Shown piece by piece: positions 52,651 to 62,595 of a stretch of 64,000 bases of DNA. The notes under the pieces were generated by a model, which was not told where the DNA came from, searched no databases, and saw only the letters and a list, made by a program, of their open reading frames with translations. Both the position numbers and the translations under genes were made by a program. The stretch comes from Pseudomonas sp. H3(2019) (GTDB taxonomy: Bacteria; Pseudomonadota; Gammaproteobacteria; Pseudomonadales; Pseudomonadaceae). Location: positions 1 through 64,000 of the forward strand of contig NZ_VMSG01000021.1 of the NCBI RefSeq assembly GCF_007713465.1, given 5' to 3'. Position 1 is the first letter of the stretch, and every line of letters begins with the position of its first letter.

Positions 52651-53712
52651 TCAACCGGCTCGGCGCAGCATCCAGACACCGGCTACCGCGCAGATACTGG
52701 CCGGAACCAGCACCGCGAACAACGGTGAGAAGCCGAAGACCAGGCTTGAAGGCCCGAGCAAATCCTGAGCGATACGGAAGGTAAAGCCGACCAGTACACC
52801 GGTGAATACGCGCTGCCCCAGGGTCACCGAGCGCAGCGGGCCGAAAATAAAGGAAATCGCCATCAGCACCAGGGCAACAGTGACCAGTGGCTGCAACACC
52901 TTGACCCAAAACGCCAGCCAGTAACGGCCATTGTTCAGGCCCTGATCCGCCAGATAGTGGATATAACCCCACAATCCGCTGATCGACAACGACTCCGGCG
53001 TCATGATCACGGTGTTCAGCAGTTGCGGGCTCAACGGTACGTCCCAGCGTTCTTGCGGGACCGTGACCACTTCGGTACTGCCGTCATGGAACACCGTGGT
53101 GGTGACGTCATTGAGCTGCCAATGATCTGTTTCGAACTGCGCACGCTTGGAGAAGCTCGAGGTCAGCATGTGACGCTCGCGGTCAAAACGATAGCGAGTC
53201 ACGCCGTACAGAATGCCATCCGGCTGCACCGAGTTGATGTGAATGAACTCATCACCCTGGCGATGCCACATACCGTGCTTGGCGCTCTGCGCATCACCAA
53301 TGCCCTGAGCCAGGGAGCGATTGGCCTGGGCCACGTTTTCCGCCGCAGGCGCAACGTACTCGCCGACCAGCACGCCTGCCAGCATCAACACCAGCATCGG
53401 CTTCATCACCGCCCAGACGATCCGGCCGATGGACACGCCAGCGGCGCGCATGATGGTCAACTCACTGCTGCTGGCCAGGCTGCCCAGGCCGATCAGGCAG
53501 CCGATCAGTGCCGCCATCGGCAGCATGTCATAGACCCGACGCGGCGCTGTCAGCGCCACGTAGCTCAATACATCGGTGAGGGTGTAGGTATCTGTGACAT
53601 CACTCATCTCGTCGATGAAGGCAAACAAGGTCGCCAGCCCCAGAATGATCCCCAGTACCGCCAGGATCGCCATGAAAACACTGCCACCAATATAGCGATC
53701 GAGCTTAACCAC
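52651..53712 (-). CDS. lptG: LPS export permease LptG
   Basis: A 353-residue permease of the LptB2FG transporter that extracts lipopolysaccharide from the inner membrane. Two membrane blocks flank a periplasmic jellyroll (about residues 130-255). The N-terminus VVKLDRYIGGSVF and the C-terminal YWLAFWVKVLQPLVTVAL block are typical. A GTG at 53712 gives the family start and overlaps the end of lptF by eight bases. Confidence 0.93.
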   Translation of the reverse strand: MVKLDRYIGGSVFMAILAVLGIILGLATLFAFIDEMSDVTDTYTLTDVLSYVALTAPRRVYDMLPMAALIGCLIGLGSLASSSELTIMRAAGVSIGRIVWAVMKPMLVLMLAGVLVGEYVAPAAENVAQANRSLAQGIGDAQSAKHGMWHRQGDEFIHINSVQPDGILYGVTRYRFDRERHMLTSSFSKRAQFETDHWQLNDVTTTVFHDGSTEVVTVPQERWDVPLSPQLLNTVIMTPESLSISGLWGYIHYLADQGLNNGRYWLAFWVKVLQPLVTVALVLMAISFIFGPLRSVTLGQRVFTGVLVGFTFRIAQDLLGPSSLVFGFSPLFAVLVPASICAVAGVWMLRRAG

Positions 53713-54823
53713 GGGCCACCTCCAGCGCACTGCGGCGACTCGCCATTTTCAAGCGCAACGGCTCCCAGTAGAGCAGTCCCAGGCCAATGACCAGGAATAT
53801 TGCGTGAACCCACCACAGGCCCAGTGCCGGGGGGATCTTGCCTTTTTCCAGAGCACCGCGTGCGGCGATCAGGATCGTCAGATAAGCCATATATAGAAGA
53901 ATCGCCGGCAGCAACTTGAGGAAACGTCCCTGACGCGGATTGACCCGCGACAGCGGCACCGCCATCAACGTCACGATAAACACCAGCAACGGCAGCGACA
54001 CACGCCACTCAAGCTCGGCGCGTGCACTAATATCCGGATTGTCCAGCAGGGTACGGGTCGGCATCGCATCGCGATCGGTCACCTCGTCGCTGACATCCGG
54101 TTTAGGCAGCAGCACGCCATAGGTGTCGTACTTGATGGCCCGGTAGTCGGCCAGCCCCGGCTGACCGTCGTAACGGTAGCCGTTGTCGAGAATCAGGTAA
54201 CGGTTGCCGTCTTCCTTGATTTCCTGACGGCCCTTTTCGGCCACCAGTACGGAAATACCGCGATCCTTCTGATCGGCGGAAAGACGCTTTTCCGAGATGA
54301 AGACGCCGCCCAGATTGATCCGGTCATCGGACAGCTGCTCGGTGTACGTCACCCGCGAACCATCGCGCAACGCCTGAAAACGGCCCGGCACCAGCGTGTC
54401 GAACTCGGTCATGGCATCCTGCTTGTTCAGCAGCAACTGGAACTGATTGGCGCCTTGCGGTGCCAGGCTCAGGCTCAGCCAGGCCACGATCACGGCAACC
54501 AGCGCAGCCGGAAACAGGGTCATGCCCAGCAGACGCTCCTGGCTCATGCCGGTCGCGGAGAGCACGGTCATTTCGCTTTCAAGGTACAGGCGACCGTAGG
54601 CCAGCAGGATCCCGAGAAACAGCCCCAAGGGCAGAATCAGTTGCAGGAAACCCGGCAGACGAAAGCCCATGATCAGGAACAGTGAGCCTGGGTCCAGGGC
54701 GCCCGAGGCGGCCTGGGCCAGGAACTTGATGAAGCGCCCACTCATGATGATGACCAGCAGCACAGCGCTGACGGCGCTCAAGGTCAACAGGACTTCGCGG
54801 GACAGATAACGGAAGACGATCAA
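53705..54823 (-). CDS. lptF: LPS export permease LptF
   Basis: A 372-residue partner of LptG with the same two-block membrane layout and periplasmic jellyroll. Motifs: IVFRYLSREVLLTL at the start and AYGRLYLESEMTVLSATGMS. The TTG at 54823 is preferred: it gives the standard (M)IVFRYL start and has GGAG seven bases upstream. A GTG three codons earlier overlaps that ribosome-binding site. It is divergent from pepA, with 311 bases between them. Confidence 0.92.
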   Translation of the reverse strand: MIVFRYLSREVLLTLSAVSAVLLVIIMSGRFIKFLAQAASGALDPGSLFLIMGFRLPGFLQLILPLGLFLGILLAYGRLYLESEMTVLSATGMSQERLLGMTLFPAALVAVIVAWLSLSLAPQGANQFQLLLNKQDAMTEFDTLVPGRFQALRDGSRVTYTEQLSDDRINLGGVFISEKRLSADQKDRGISVLVAEKGRQEIKEDGNRYLILDNGYRYDGQPGLADYRAIKYDTYGVLLPKPDVSDEVTDRDAMPTRTLLDNPDISARAELEWRVSLPLLVFIVTLMAVPLSRVNPRQGRFLKLLPAILLYMAYLTILIAARGALEKGKIPPALGLWWVHAIFLVIGLGLLYWEPLRLKMASRRSALEVARG

Positions 54824-55134
54824 ACCAGACACTCCAGGGCTGTCAGGCTAAGGCGGCCAAACAAGCAAACAAACATATCGGGCGGCCCGCAGGGCTGAGC
54901 CGCCGAAAAAGATGGCGCATTATCCTGTGATTGAACGCGCCTGTCACTGCGCACGCTCAAGCAGCCGCGCAATGGCGTAAAGATCACCTGCGCGAGGGTT
55001 GTCAGGCGCACGGAGCGAGGTTCAAACTGCGGCCTTTGTCGCTGGCCTGCACCAGCGTCTTTCTATAGAGAGGCAAACGTGTGCGCACACTGCGTAACAC
55101 GCTGCACTTTGACCATTTATTCAGGGACCCGGAC
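54824..55134. promoter_or_regulatory. Divergent lptF-pepA promoter region
   Basis: No gene seen. The region must hold the promoters of lptFG (minus) and pepA (plus). A GC-rich imperfect inverted GGGCGGCCC-like cluster is near 54880-54900, but no boxes were assigned with confidence. Confidence 0.4.
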
Positions 55135-56625
55135 ATGGAACTGGTTGTAAAAAGCGTTAGCCCAGAAACGTTGAAAACCGCCACTCTGGTGGTCGCCGTC
55201 GGCGAAGACCGCAAACTCGGCACTGTCGCCAAGCAGCTCGACGAGCTCTGTGGCGGCGCGATCAGCGCAGTCCTCAAACGTGGCGATCTGGCTGGCAAAG
55301 TGGGTCAGAGCCTGTTGCTGCACAGCCTGCCGAACCTCAAAGCCGAACGCGTGCTGCTGGTTGGCGTGGGTAAAGACGCCGAACTGGGCGACCGTCCGTT
55401 CCGCAAAATCATCGCCGGCGTACTGAACACCCTCAAAGGCCTGGGTGGCAGCGATGCCGCACTGGCGCTGGATGAAGTCGTGGTCAAAGGGCGTGACAGC
55501 TACGGCAAGACCCGTCTGCTGGCCGAAACCCTGGTTGACGGCAAATACACTTTCGAGCAATTCAAGAGCCAGAAGTCCGATCCGCGTGCTCTGAAGAAAA
55601 TCACCCTGTTGACCATCAAGGCTGCACAGGCTGAAGTCGAACGCGCCGTGACTCACGCCACTGCAATCGCCAACGGCATGTCCTTCACCCGCGACCTGGG
55701 CAACCTGCCACCGAACATCTGCCACCCTAGCTTCCTCGCCGAACAGGCCAAGAACCTGGGTAAGGCCAACAAAGGTCTGAAGGTCGAGATCCTCGATGAG
55801 AAGAAGATCAAGGAACTGGGCATGGGCGCGTTCTACGCCGTGGGCCAGGGCAGCGATCAACCGCCGCGCCTGATCGTCATGCAATACCAGGGCGGCAAGA
55901 AATCCGAGAAGCCTTACGTGCTGGTCGGCAAGGGCATCACCTTCGACACCGGCGGCATCAGCCTCAAGCCGGGCGCCGGCATGGATGAAATGAAGTACGA
56001 CATGGGCGGTTCGGCCAGCGTTTTCGGCACCCTGCACGCGGTGCTCGAATTGAAACTGCCGATCAACCTGGTGTGCATCCTGGCCTGTGCCGAAAACATG
56101 CCAAGCGGCGGCGCGACTCGTCCAGGCGATATCGTCACCACCATGAGCGGCCAGACCGTGGAAATCCTCAACACCGACGCCGAAGGCCGTCTGGTGCTGT
56201 GCGACGCCCTGACCTACGCCGAACGCTTCAAGCCACAGGCAGTGATCGACATCGCGACCCTGACCGGCGCCTGCGTCGTCGCCCTCGGCGCCCATACCTC
56301 GGGTCTGCTGGGCAACAACGACGAACTGATCGGCCAGTTGCTGAGCGCAGGCCAACAGGCAGACGACCGCGCCTGGCAACTGCCGCTGTTCGATGAGTAC
56401 CAGGAACAGCTGGACAGCCCGTTCGCCGACATCGCCAACATCGGCGGCCCGAAAGCCGGCACCATCACGGCGGCCTGCTTCCTGTCGCGCTTCACCAAGA
56501 ACCTGAAGTGGGCGCACCTGGACATCGCCGGCACGGCCTGGACCAGCGGCGGCAAGGACAAGGGCGCCACTGGCCGTCCGGTTCCATTGCTGACCCAATA
56601 CCTGCTGGACCGCGCCAAAGCCTGA
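55135..56625 (+). CDS. pepA: Leucyl aminopeptidase PepA
   Basis: A 496-residue M17 metallo-aminopeptidase; PepA proteins also bind DNA at cer-type sites and promoters. The two-zinc catalytic motifs are visible: VLVGKGITFDTGG, NTDAEGRLVL, plus MKYDMGGSASV and the bicarbonate-site arginine in AEGR. The ATG at 55135 (MELVVKS) is chosen over an in-frame upstream ATG-like start. First gene of pepA-holC, an order common in gammaproteobacteria. Confidence 0.95.
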   Translation: MELVVKSVSPETLKTATLVVAVGEDRKLGTVAKQLDELCGGAISAVLKRGDLAGKVGQSLLLHSLPNLKAERVLLVGVGKDAELGDRPFRKIIAGVLNTLKGLGGSDAALALDEVVVKGRDSYGKTRLLAETLVDGKYTFEQFKSQKSDPRALKKITLLTIKAAQAEVERAVTHATAIANGMSFTRDLGNLPPNICHPSFLAEQAKNLGKANKGLKVEILDEKKIKELGMGAFYAVGQGSDQPPRLIVMQYQGGKKSEKPYVLVGKGITFDTGGISLKPGAGMDEMKYDMGGSASVFGTLHAVLELKLPINLVCILACAENMPSGGATRPGDIVTTMSGQTVEILNTDAEGRLVLCDALTYAERFKPQAVIDIATLTGACVVALGAHTSGLLGNNDELIGQLLSAGQQADDRAWQLPLFDEYQEQLDSPFADIANIGGPKAGTITAACFLSRFTKNLKWAHLDIAGTAWTSGGKDKGATGRPVPLLTQYLLDRAKA

Positions 56626-56685
56626 AACTGAAGATCCTGAACGGCGTCATCCACGGATGACGCCGCGCAGGCATCAGGAACCGCA

Positions 56686-57114
56686 ATGACCAAAGTCGAC
56701 TTCTATATCCTGCCCAGCGCCGATCCTTCCGCGCGGCTGGATTTTGCCTGCAAGCTCACCGAAAAAGCCTGGCGCATGGGCCACCGCATTTACCTGCATT
56801 GCAGCGATGCCGCCCAACGCGACGATCTCGATGCACGCCTGTGGGCGTTCAAAGGCGAAAGCTTCGTGCCTCACGGCCCCGCCGAAAACGAACCGGACGG
56901 TTTGGTAGTGCTCGGTCTGGGAGACGATCCAGGACAACACCAGGACTTGCTGGTCAATCTTGATCTCAAAGTCCCGTCTTTTGCCCAGCGCTTTGCCCGT
57001 GTGGCCGAAGTAGTGGTTGAAGACCCGACTATTCGTCAGGCCGCGCGGGAGAGTTTCCGTTTCTACCGCGAACAGGGCTATCCTCTGCAAGATCACCGTT
57101 TACAGCGACTCTGA
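56686..57114 (+). CDS. holC: DNA polymerase III chi subunit
   Basis: A 142-residue clamp-loader accessory protein that links the DnaX complex to SSB. It matches the HolC family: KVDFYILPSADPSARLDFACKL (part), WRMGHRIYLHC and the C-terminal FRFYREQGYPLQDHRLQ. It lies 60 bases after pepA and ends four bases before the next gene. Confidence 0.93.
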   Translation: MTKVDFYILPSADPSARLDFACKLTEKAWRMGHRIYLHCSDAAQRDDLDARLWAFKGESFVPHGPAENEPDGLVVLGLGDDPGQHQDLLVNLDLKVPSFAQRFARVAEVVVEDPTIRQAARESFRFYREQGYPLQDHRLQRL

Positions 57115-57118
57115 GCAC

Positions 57119-57550
57119 ATGATGGACACGTCAAACCAGCTGCAAAAGTCCGCACACCTGCTGGACGACCTCGAGTCGATCCGCCAGTTGCTCGGCGATG
57201 ACAACCTGCAACCACCGCTGCTGACCGACACCGTCGAGCAAGGCAGTGATGAGGGCCAGATTCCGATGTTGTTCGATCAGGTCGGCGGCAAACCGCAGGC
57301 TGAAATCATCGAACCACCTGCTCCACCACCGACACCTGCGCCCGCGCCTGTCGCCGCTCCGGCTCCGGCTCCGACCTCATCAGTCCAGCAAGGCGCCGAT
57401 GTCATGCTGCACTTGAACGACGAACTGCGCGCTGCCGCGCAAATGATCATGCAAGACGTGATCGACGACTTCGCGCCGCACATCGAAACCGAGATCAAAC
57501 GCCGGCTGGATGCGCGAATGGAGCGGTTGTTGAGTCAGTACGAAGCCTGA
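57119..57550 (+). CDS. Small Pro/Ala-rich protein between holC and valS
   Basis: A 143-residue protein with an N-terminal helical region (SAHLLDDLESIRQLLGDDN), a low-complexity Pro/Ala linker (residues about 62-85, PAPAPVAAPAPAP type) and a C-terminal amphipathic helix (DDFAPHIETEIKRRLDARME). It is a conserved neighbour of holC in pseudomonads as I recall; function is unknown. Two adjacent ATG codons (57119, 57122) can serve as start. Confidence 0.75.
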   Translation: MMDTSNQLQKSAHLLDDLESIRQLLGDDNLQPPLLTDTVEQGSDEGQIPMLFDQVGGKPQAEIIEPPAPPPTPAPAPVAAPAPAPTSSVQQGADVMLHLNDELRAAAQMIMQDVIDDFAPHIETEIKRRLDARMERLLSQYEA

Positions 57551-57568
57551 AACCTGGGCGCATTTCCC

Positions 57569-57594
57569 TGTGGCAAGGGGGCTTGTCCCCCACA
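57569..57594. repeat. Single REP of the GGCAAGGGGGC class
   Basis: GTGGCAAGGGGGCTTGTCCC continuing CCCAC is a short imperfect hairpin 19 bases after the preceding gene, of a different sequence class from the GAGCGAGC REPINs. Confidence 0.6.
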
Positions 57595-57693
57595 TTTCTG
57601 CGCCTGCTTATCACCTCGCTCTACGCGCATTGGAACATCCCCGCTATACTTCCCGGCTTTTCCTGAATAAATGCCAATAGGGTCCCGCCGCGC

Positions 57694-60540
57694 ATGGATA
57701 AGACCTACCAGCCGCACGCCATTGAAACTTCCTGGTACAACACCTGGGAGTCTGAGAATTACTTCGCCCCGCAAGGCGCGGGCGAGTCCTACACCATCAT
57801 GATCCCGCCGCCGAACGTCACTGGCAGCCTGCACATGGGTCATGGCTTCAACAACGCGATCATGGACGCACTGATCCGTTTCCGCCGCATGCAGGGTCGC
57901 AACACCCTGTGGCAACCGGGCACCGACCACGCTGGTATCGCCACGCAAATGCTGGTGGAGCGTCAGCTCGAAGCCAAGGGCCAGAATCGCCACGATCTGG
58001 GCCGCGAGAAATTCCTCGAGAAAGTCTGGGAGTGGAAGGATGAGTCCGGCGGCAACATCAGCCGTCAAATCCGCCGCCTCGGCTCGTCCGTCGACTGGAG
58101 TCGCGAGCGCTTCACCATGGACGACGGCCTCTCGGAAGCGGTCAAGGAAGCCTTCGTACGCCTGCACGAAGACGGCCTGATCTACCGCGGCAAGCGCCTG
58201 GTCAACTGGGACACCAAGCTGCACACGGCGATTTCCGACCTCGAAGTGGAAAACCACGACGAAAAAGGTTTCCTGTGGAACCTCAAGTACCCACTGGCCG
58301 ACGGCGCCAAGACCGCTGAAGGCAACGATTACCTGATCGTCGCGACCACTCGCCCGGAAACCATGCTCGGCGACGCTGCCGTGGCGGTTAACCCGAACGA
58401 TGAACGCTACAAAGCGCTGATCGGCAAGTATGTCGAGCTGCCACTGGTTGGCCGCCGCATCCCGATCATCGCTGACGATTACTGCGACCCTGAATTCGGC
58501 ACCGGTTGCGTGAAAATCACCCCGGCCCACGATTTCAACGACTATGAAGTCGGCAAGCGCCACAACCTGCCGCTGCTGAACATCTTCGACAAGAACGCCG
58601 AAGTGCTGGCAGTTGCCCAGGTCTTCAATCTCGATGGCAGCGTCAACGAAGAGATCGACGGCACACTGCCCGCTGAATACGCCGGCCTCAACCGTTTCCA
58701 GGCCCGTAAGGAAATCGTTGCCGCGTTCGAAGCGGCCGGCCTGCTGGTCAGCGTCGACGATCACGCCCTGAAAGTACCGAAAGGCGACCGCTCCGGCACC
58801 ATCATCGAGCCGTGGCTGACCGACCAATGGTACGTTTCCACCAAGCCGCTGGCCGAGCCTGCGATTGCCGCCGTTGAAGACGGCCGTATCGCGTTCGTGC
58901 CCAAGCAGTACGAAAACATGTACTTCTCGTGGATGCGCGACATCCAGGACTGGTGCATCAGCCGTCAGCTGTGGTGGGGCCACCGGATTCCGGCCTGGTA
59001 CGACGAGTCGGGCAAGGTCTACGTCGGTCGCGACGAAGCCGAAGTGCGTGCCAAGCACAACTTGGGTCCCGACGTTGCGCTGCAACAGGACAATGACGTG
59101 CTCGACACCTGGTTCAGCTCAGGCCTGTGGACCTTCTCCACGCTCGGTTGGCCGCAGCAGACTGAATTCCTGAAGAAGTTCCACTCCACCGACGTGCTGG
59201 TGACCGGCTTCGACATCATTTTCTTCTGGGTTGCCCGGATGATCATGCTCACCATGCATTTGGTGAAAAACGAAGATGGCACGCCGCAGGTTCCGTTCAA
59301 GACCGTGTATGTGCACGGCCTGGTGCGTGATGGCCAGGGCCAGAAGATGTCCAAGTCCAAGGGCAACGTCCTGGACCCGCTGGACATCATCGACGGTATC
59401 GAGCTCGAAGCACTGGTGGAAAAACGCACCTCGGGCATGATGCAGCCGAAACTCGCGAAGAAGATCGAGAAGCAGACCCGCGACGAGTTCGCCGACGGCA
59501 TCGCCAGCTACGGCACCGACGCCCTGCGCTTCACGTTCTGCTCGCTGGCCTCGACCGGTCGCGACATCAAGTTCGATATGGGCCGCGTCGAAGGCTATCG
59601 CAACTTCTGCAACAAGATCTGGAACGCCGCGCGCTACGTGCTGGACAAGGGCGAAGACTGCGGCCAGAACGGCGAAGCCTACGAGTTGTCGCTGGCGGAT
59701 CGCTGGATCATTTCGCAGCTGCAACGCACCGAAGCCGAAGTGACCCGTCAACTCGACCAGTTCCGCTTCGACCTGGCGGCACAGGCCTTGTACGAGTTCA
59801 TCTGGAACCAGTATTGCGACTGGTACCTGGAACTCTCCAAGCCTGTGCTGTGGGACGAAAACGCAGCCGTAGAGCGCCAACGCGGCACCCGTCGCACGCT
59901 GGTTCGCGTGCTGGAAGTCGCCTTGCGTCTGGCCCACCCGTTCATGCCGTTCATCACCGAAGAAATCTGGCAGCGTATTGCGCCGCTGGCCGGTATCGAA
60001 GGCAAGACGATCATGCTGCAACCTTGGCCAGTGGCCGTTGAGGCACGCATCGACCAGGCCGCCGAAGACGACATTGAATGGCTCAAGGGCCTGATGCTCG
60101 GCACGCGTAACATTCGTGGCGAAATGAACATCGGCCCGGGCAAGCCATTGCCGTTGTTCCTGAAGAACGTCAGCGCCGAAGATCAGCGTCGCCTCACCGA
60201 GAACGAAGTCCTGCTGAAGAAGCTGGCCAAGCTCGAGTCGATCACCGTATTGGCTGCAGGCGAAGAAGCACCGCTGTCTGCGACCGCACTGGTGGGCGAG
60301 ATGGAAGTGCTGGTGCCGATGGCCGGTCTGATCGACAAAAACGCCGAACTGGCGCGCCTGGACAAGGAAATCCAGCGCCTGCAAGGCGAAGTCCAGCGTG
60401 TCGGCGGCAAGCTGTCCAACGCTGGCTTCGTCGACAAGGCCCCGGCCGACGTTATCGAGAAGGAACGCGCCAAACTGGCTGAAGCCGAACAGGCTTTGGG
60501 CAAGCTGGCCGAGCAGCATGCGCGGATTGCCAGTTTGTAA
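57694..60540 (+). CDS. valS: Valyl-tRNA synthetase
   Basis: A 948-residue class Ia synthetase charging tRNA-Val. It has the HIGH-type motif PNVTGSLHMGHG, the CP1 editing domain (TTRPETMLGDAAVAV), the KMSKS motif (QKMSKSKGNVLDP), an anticodon-binding helical domain and a C-terminal coiled coil (about residues 880-948). Full length. It ends at a strong terminator. Confidence 0.97.
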   Translation: MDKTYQPHAIETSWYNTWESENYFAPQGAGESYTIMIPPPNVTGSLHMGHGFNNAIMDALIRFRRMQGRNTLWQPGTDHAGIATQMLVERQLEAKGQNRHDLGREKFLEKVWEWKDESGGNISRQIRRLGSSVDWSRERFTMDDGLSEAVKEAFVRLHEDGLIYRGKRLVNWDTKLHTAISDLEVENHDEKGFLWNLKYPLADGAKTAEGNDYLIVATTRPETMLGDAAVAVNPNDERYKALIGKYVELPLVGRRIPIIADDYCDPEFGTGCVKITPAHDFNDYEVGKRHNLPLLNIFDKNAEVLAVAQVFNLDGSVNEEIDGTLPAEYAGLNRFQARKEIVAAFEAAGLLVSVDDHALKVPKGDRSGTIIEPWLTDQWYVSTKPLAEPAIAAVEDGRIAFVPKQYENMYFSWMRDIQDWCISRQLWWGHRIPAWYDESGKVYVGRDEAEVRAKHNLGPDVALQQDNDVLDTWFSSGLWTFSTLGWPQQTEFLKKFHSTDVLVTGFDIIFFWVARMIMLTMHLVKNEDGTPQVPFKTVYVHGLVRDGQGQKMSKSKGNVLDPLDIIDGIELEALVEKRTSGMMQPKLAKKIEKQTRDEFADGIASYGTDALRFTFCSLASTGRDIKFDMGRVEGYRNFCNKIWNAARYVLDKGEDCGQNGEAYELSLADRWIISQLQRTEAEVTRQLDQFRFDLAAQALYEFIWNQYCDWYLELSKPVLWDENAAVERQRGTRRTLVRVLEVALRLAHPFMPFITEEIWQRIAPLAGIEGKTIMLQPWPVAVEARIDQAAEDDIEWLKGLMLGTRNIRGEMNIGPGKPLPLFLKNVSAEDQRRLTENEVLLKKLAKLESITVLAAGEEAPLSATALVGEMEVLVPMAGLIDKNAELARLDKEIQRLQGEVQRVGGKLSNAGFVDKAPADVIEKERAKLAEAEQALGKLAEQHARIASL

Positions 60541-60558
60541 CTGGTAACTCCAGCGGTT

Positions 60559-60592
60559 AAAAAGGGAGGCCTGCGAAGGCCTCCCTTTTTTT
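60559..60592 (+). terminator. Terminator of valS
   Basis: Stem GGGAGGCC (60564-60571) / GGCCTCCC (60578-60585), preceded by A-run and followed by seven T, 18 bases after valS. Confidence 0.93.
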
Positions 60593-60617
60593 GCCTGCAC
60601 ATTCCCCTAAACATACA

Positions 60618-60694
60618 AGCGGGCTTGCTCGCGAAGCAGTGTGTCAGCCAACATGAATGTTGAATGTTAAACCGCCTTCGCGAGCAAGCCCGCT
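60618..60694. repeat. REPIN, shorter-armed variant
   Basis: Perfect 18-base arms AGCGGGCTTGCTCGCGAA (60618-60635) and its complement (60677-60694), with CCAACATGAATGTTGAATG in the spacer as in the other REPINs. Confidence 0.85.
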
Positions 60695-60792
60695 CCCACA
60701 CTTGATCGGTGCTATCTGCACTTTTGTCATCAATCCTGAGCTGATGTGGGACAATGCCCCCACTTTGAGCCAAAACCCTGAATCGACTCCCC

Positions 60793-61815
60793 ATGACCGC
60801 CCCTAGCAAACCCAAAGCCCCGCGCCAAAAGCCAAAACCTGCGACCCCGGCCAAAGCCGTCGAACCGCGCGAGAAGGCCAGCCTGCACCCGCGCAACCGC
60901 CACCAGGGCCGTTACGACTTCCCGGCGCTGATCAAGACCACGCCTGAGCTGGCGAAGTTCGTGATCATCAATCCCTATGGCAAAGAGAGCATCGACTTTG
61001 CCAGCCCGGATGCCGTGCGGGTGTTCAACCGGGCGCTGCTCAAGTCGTTCTACGGCATTGCCCATTGGGACATTCCGGCCGATTACCTGTGCCCACCGGT
61101 GCCGGGGCGTGCCGACTATGTGCACTTCCTCGCGGACCTGCTGGCCAGCGTCAACGATGGCGAGATCCCTCGGGGCGCACCGGTCAAGGTGCTCGATATC
61201 GGCATGGGCGCCAACTGCGTCTATCCGTTGATCGGCTACAGCGACTATCGCTGGCACTTCCTCGGCTCGGAAATCGACCCGACGGCCCTCGCCGCCGCCA
61301 AAGCCATCGTGCAGTCCAACGGGCTGAACAAAGCCATTCAGTTGCGCCAGCAAAGCAATCCCAAGCACATTTTGCTGGGCCTGCTCGAACCCGGCGAACG
61401 CTTTGACCTGACCATGTGCAACCCGCCGTTCCACGCCTCGATGGACGAGGCTACCCGAGGCAGCGAGCGTAAATGGCGTGCGCTGGGCCGCGCCGACCCG
61501 AAGCGCAAACTGCCGGTGCTGAACTTTGGTGGTCAATCGGCCGAGCTGTGGTGTGAAGGTGGCGAAGCACGGTTTGTGACGCAACTGATCGCCGAGAGCG
61601 CGCACTTCCAACACAAAGTGCTGTGGTTCAGCACCCTGGTCTCGAAAGCCTCAAACCTGCCTGCGATCCAGACCGCGCTGAAAAAGGCCGGCGTGCTGGA
61701 AAGCCAGGTTGTGGAGATGTCTCAGGGCCAGAAGCAAAGCCGTTTTGTCGCCTGGACCTTCCAGACTAAATCCGAGCAGCAGGTCTGGCGCGAACGCTGG
61801 GTTCGCAAGAGCTGA
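60793..61815 (+). CDS. rlmF: 23S rRNA (adenine-1618-N6)-methyltransferase RlmF
   Basis: A 340-residue SAM-dependent methyltransferase acting on A1618 of 23S rRNA. A Lys/Pro/Ala-rich N-terminal tail precedes the fold. The SAM loop is VLDIGMGANCVYPLIG and the catalytic tetrapeptide is NPPF (TMCNPPFHAS), with LGSEIDPTA between them. Length fits the family. Monocistronic, with a terminator 50-90 bases downstream. Confidence 0.93.
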   Translation: MTAPSKPKAPRQKPKPATPAKAVEPREKASLHPRNRHQGRYDFPALIKTTPELAKFVIINPYGKESIDFASPDAVRVFNRALLKSFYGIAHWDIPADYLCPPVPGRADYVHFLADLLASVNDGEIPRGAPVKVLDIGMGANCVYPLIGYSDYRWHFLGSEIDPTALAAAKAIVQSNGLNKAIQLRQQSNPKHILLGLLEPGERFDLTMCNPPFHASMDEATRGSERKWRALGRADPKRKLPVLNFGGQSAELWCEGGEARFVTQLIAESAHFQHKVLWFSTLVSKASNLPAIQTALKKAGVLESQVVEMSQGQKQSRFVAWTFQTKSEQQVWRERWVRKS

Positions 61816-61867
61816 GTAGCGGCTGAACAGCGATTGGCCCTGGACCAATCGCAGAAATCGCAGGTAC

Positions 61868-61909
61868 AAAAAAACCGTGCCCGGGTTGTCCCGGCGCACG
61901 GTTTTTTTT
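61868..61909. terminator. Bidirectional terminator between rlmF and the HU gene
   Basis: A-run, then CCGTGC-CCGGG / CCCGG-CGCACGG with one bulge, then a run of eight T. It serves the convergent rlmF and HU genes. Confidence 0.9.
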
Positions 61910-61918
61910 ACTGCGGTC

Positions 61919-62200
61919 TTACTTGTTAACAGCGTCAGTCAGGCCTTTAGCCACGACCAGCTTGATAACTTTCTTGGCAGCGATTTCGATGGCAGCGCCA
62001 GTCGAAGGGTTGCGGCCGGTACGGGCAGGACGCTCGGTCACTTTCAGCTTGCCGATACCTGGCAGAGTGATTTCGCCGCCGTTTTCCAGTTGATCAGCAA
62101 CGATTTGGCCCAGTTGGTCCAGAGCGTTACGCGCGGTGGTTTTTGGCGCGTCGATAGCTTCAGCGATATCGGCGATCAGTTGGTCTTTAGTAAGAGCCAT
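61919..62200 (-). CDS. hupA: HU-family nucleoid DNA-binding protein
   Basis: A 93-residue HU protein. It has the dimer helices (MALTKDQLIADIAEAIDAP), the beta-arm region LPGIGKLKVTERPARTGRNP with the intercalating proline of RNP, and the C-terminal TDAVNK. HU bends and compacts DNA. The sequence is closer to the pseudomonad HupA type (MALTKDQL...) than to HupB, but naming among HU paralogues is by memory. The ATG at 62200 is the family start. Confidence 0.87.
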   Translation of the reverse strand: MALTKDQLIADIAEAIDAPKTTARNALDQLGQIVADQLENGGEITLPGIGKLKVTERPARTGRNPSTGAAIEIAAKKVIKLVVAKGLTDAVNK

Positions 62201-62595
62201 GTGGTGTTCCTTCCCTATCAAATTCATATGGATTGCAGAGTGCAGTGTCAGCCATCGAGCCCGATCTTCTGGATCTGGCACCCTCGGCTATAACACCGAC
62301 AGGTCGGGGTTATAGATGCCGAAATCAGGGTTTGGTTCGACCTGACAAATGCTGAATGCACGCTTAACGCAGTGACTTCGCGTAAGACCGGGCAAAACTA
62401 GCACAGAGACGGGGAAATATCCGCCTCTACCTACCCATTTGGTCAGCTTTATTGCTCTAAATCCGGAAAAAAGCGCATAAGCCCGATCAGACACGCCTCG
62501 AATACCCTTCAAGCACCGCCAAAACCAGCAGGTGCGGTACACTGGGCACTTTTTCGGGGAGCACGCCCTCCTCTCTTCAATCAGCCGAGAAGCCC
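62201..62595. promoter_or_regulatory. Divergent HU-ndpA promoter region
   Basis: No gene seen. It should carry promoters for both nucleoid-protein genes. The part 62400-62470 is somewhat AT-rich. No repeat or hairpin stands out. Confidence 0.4.
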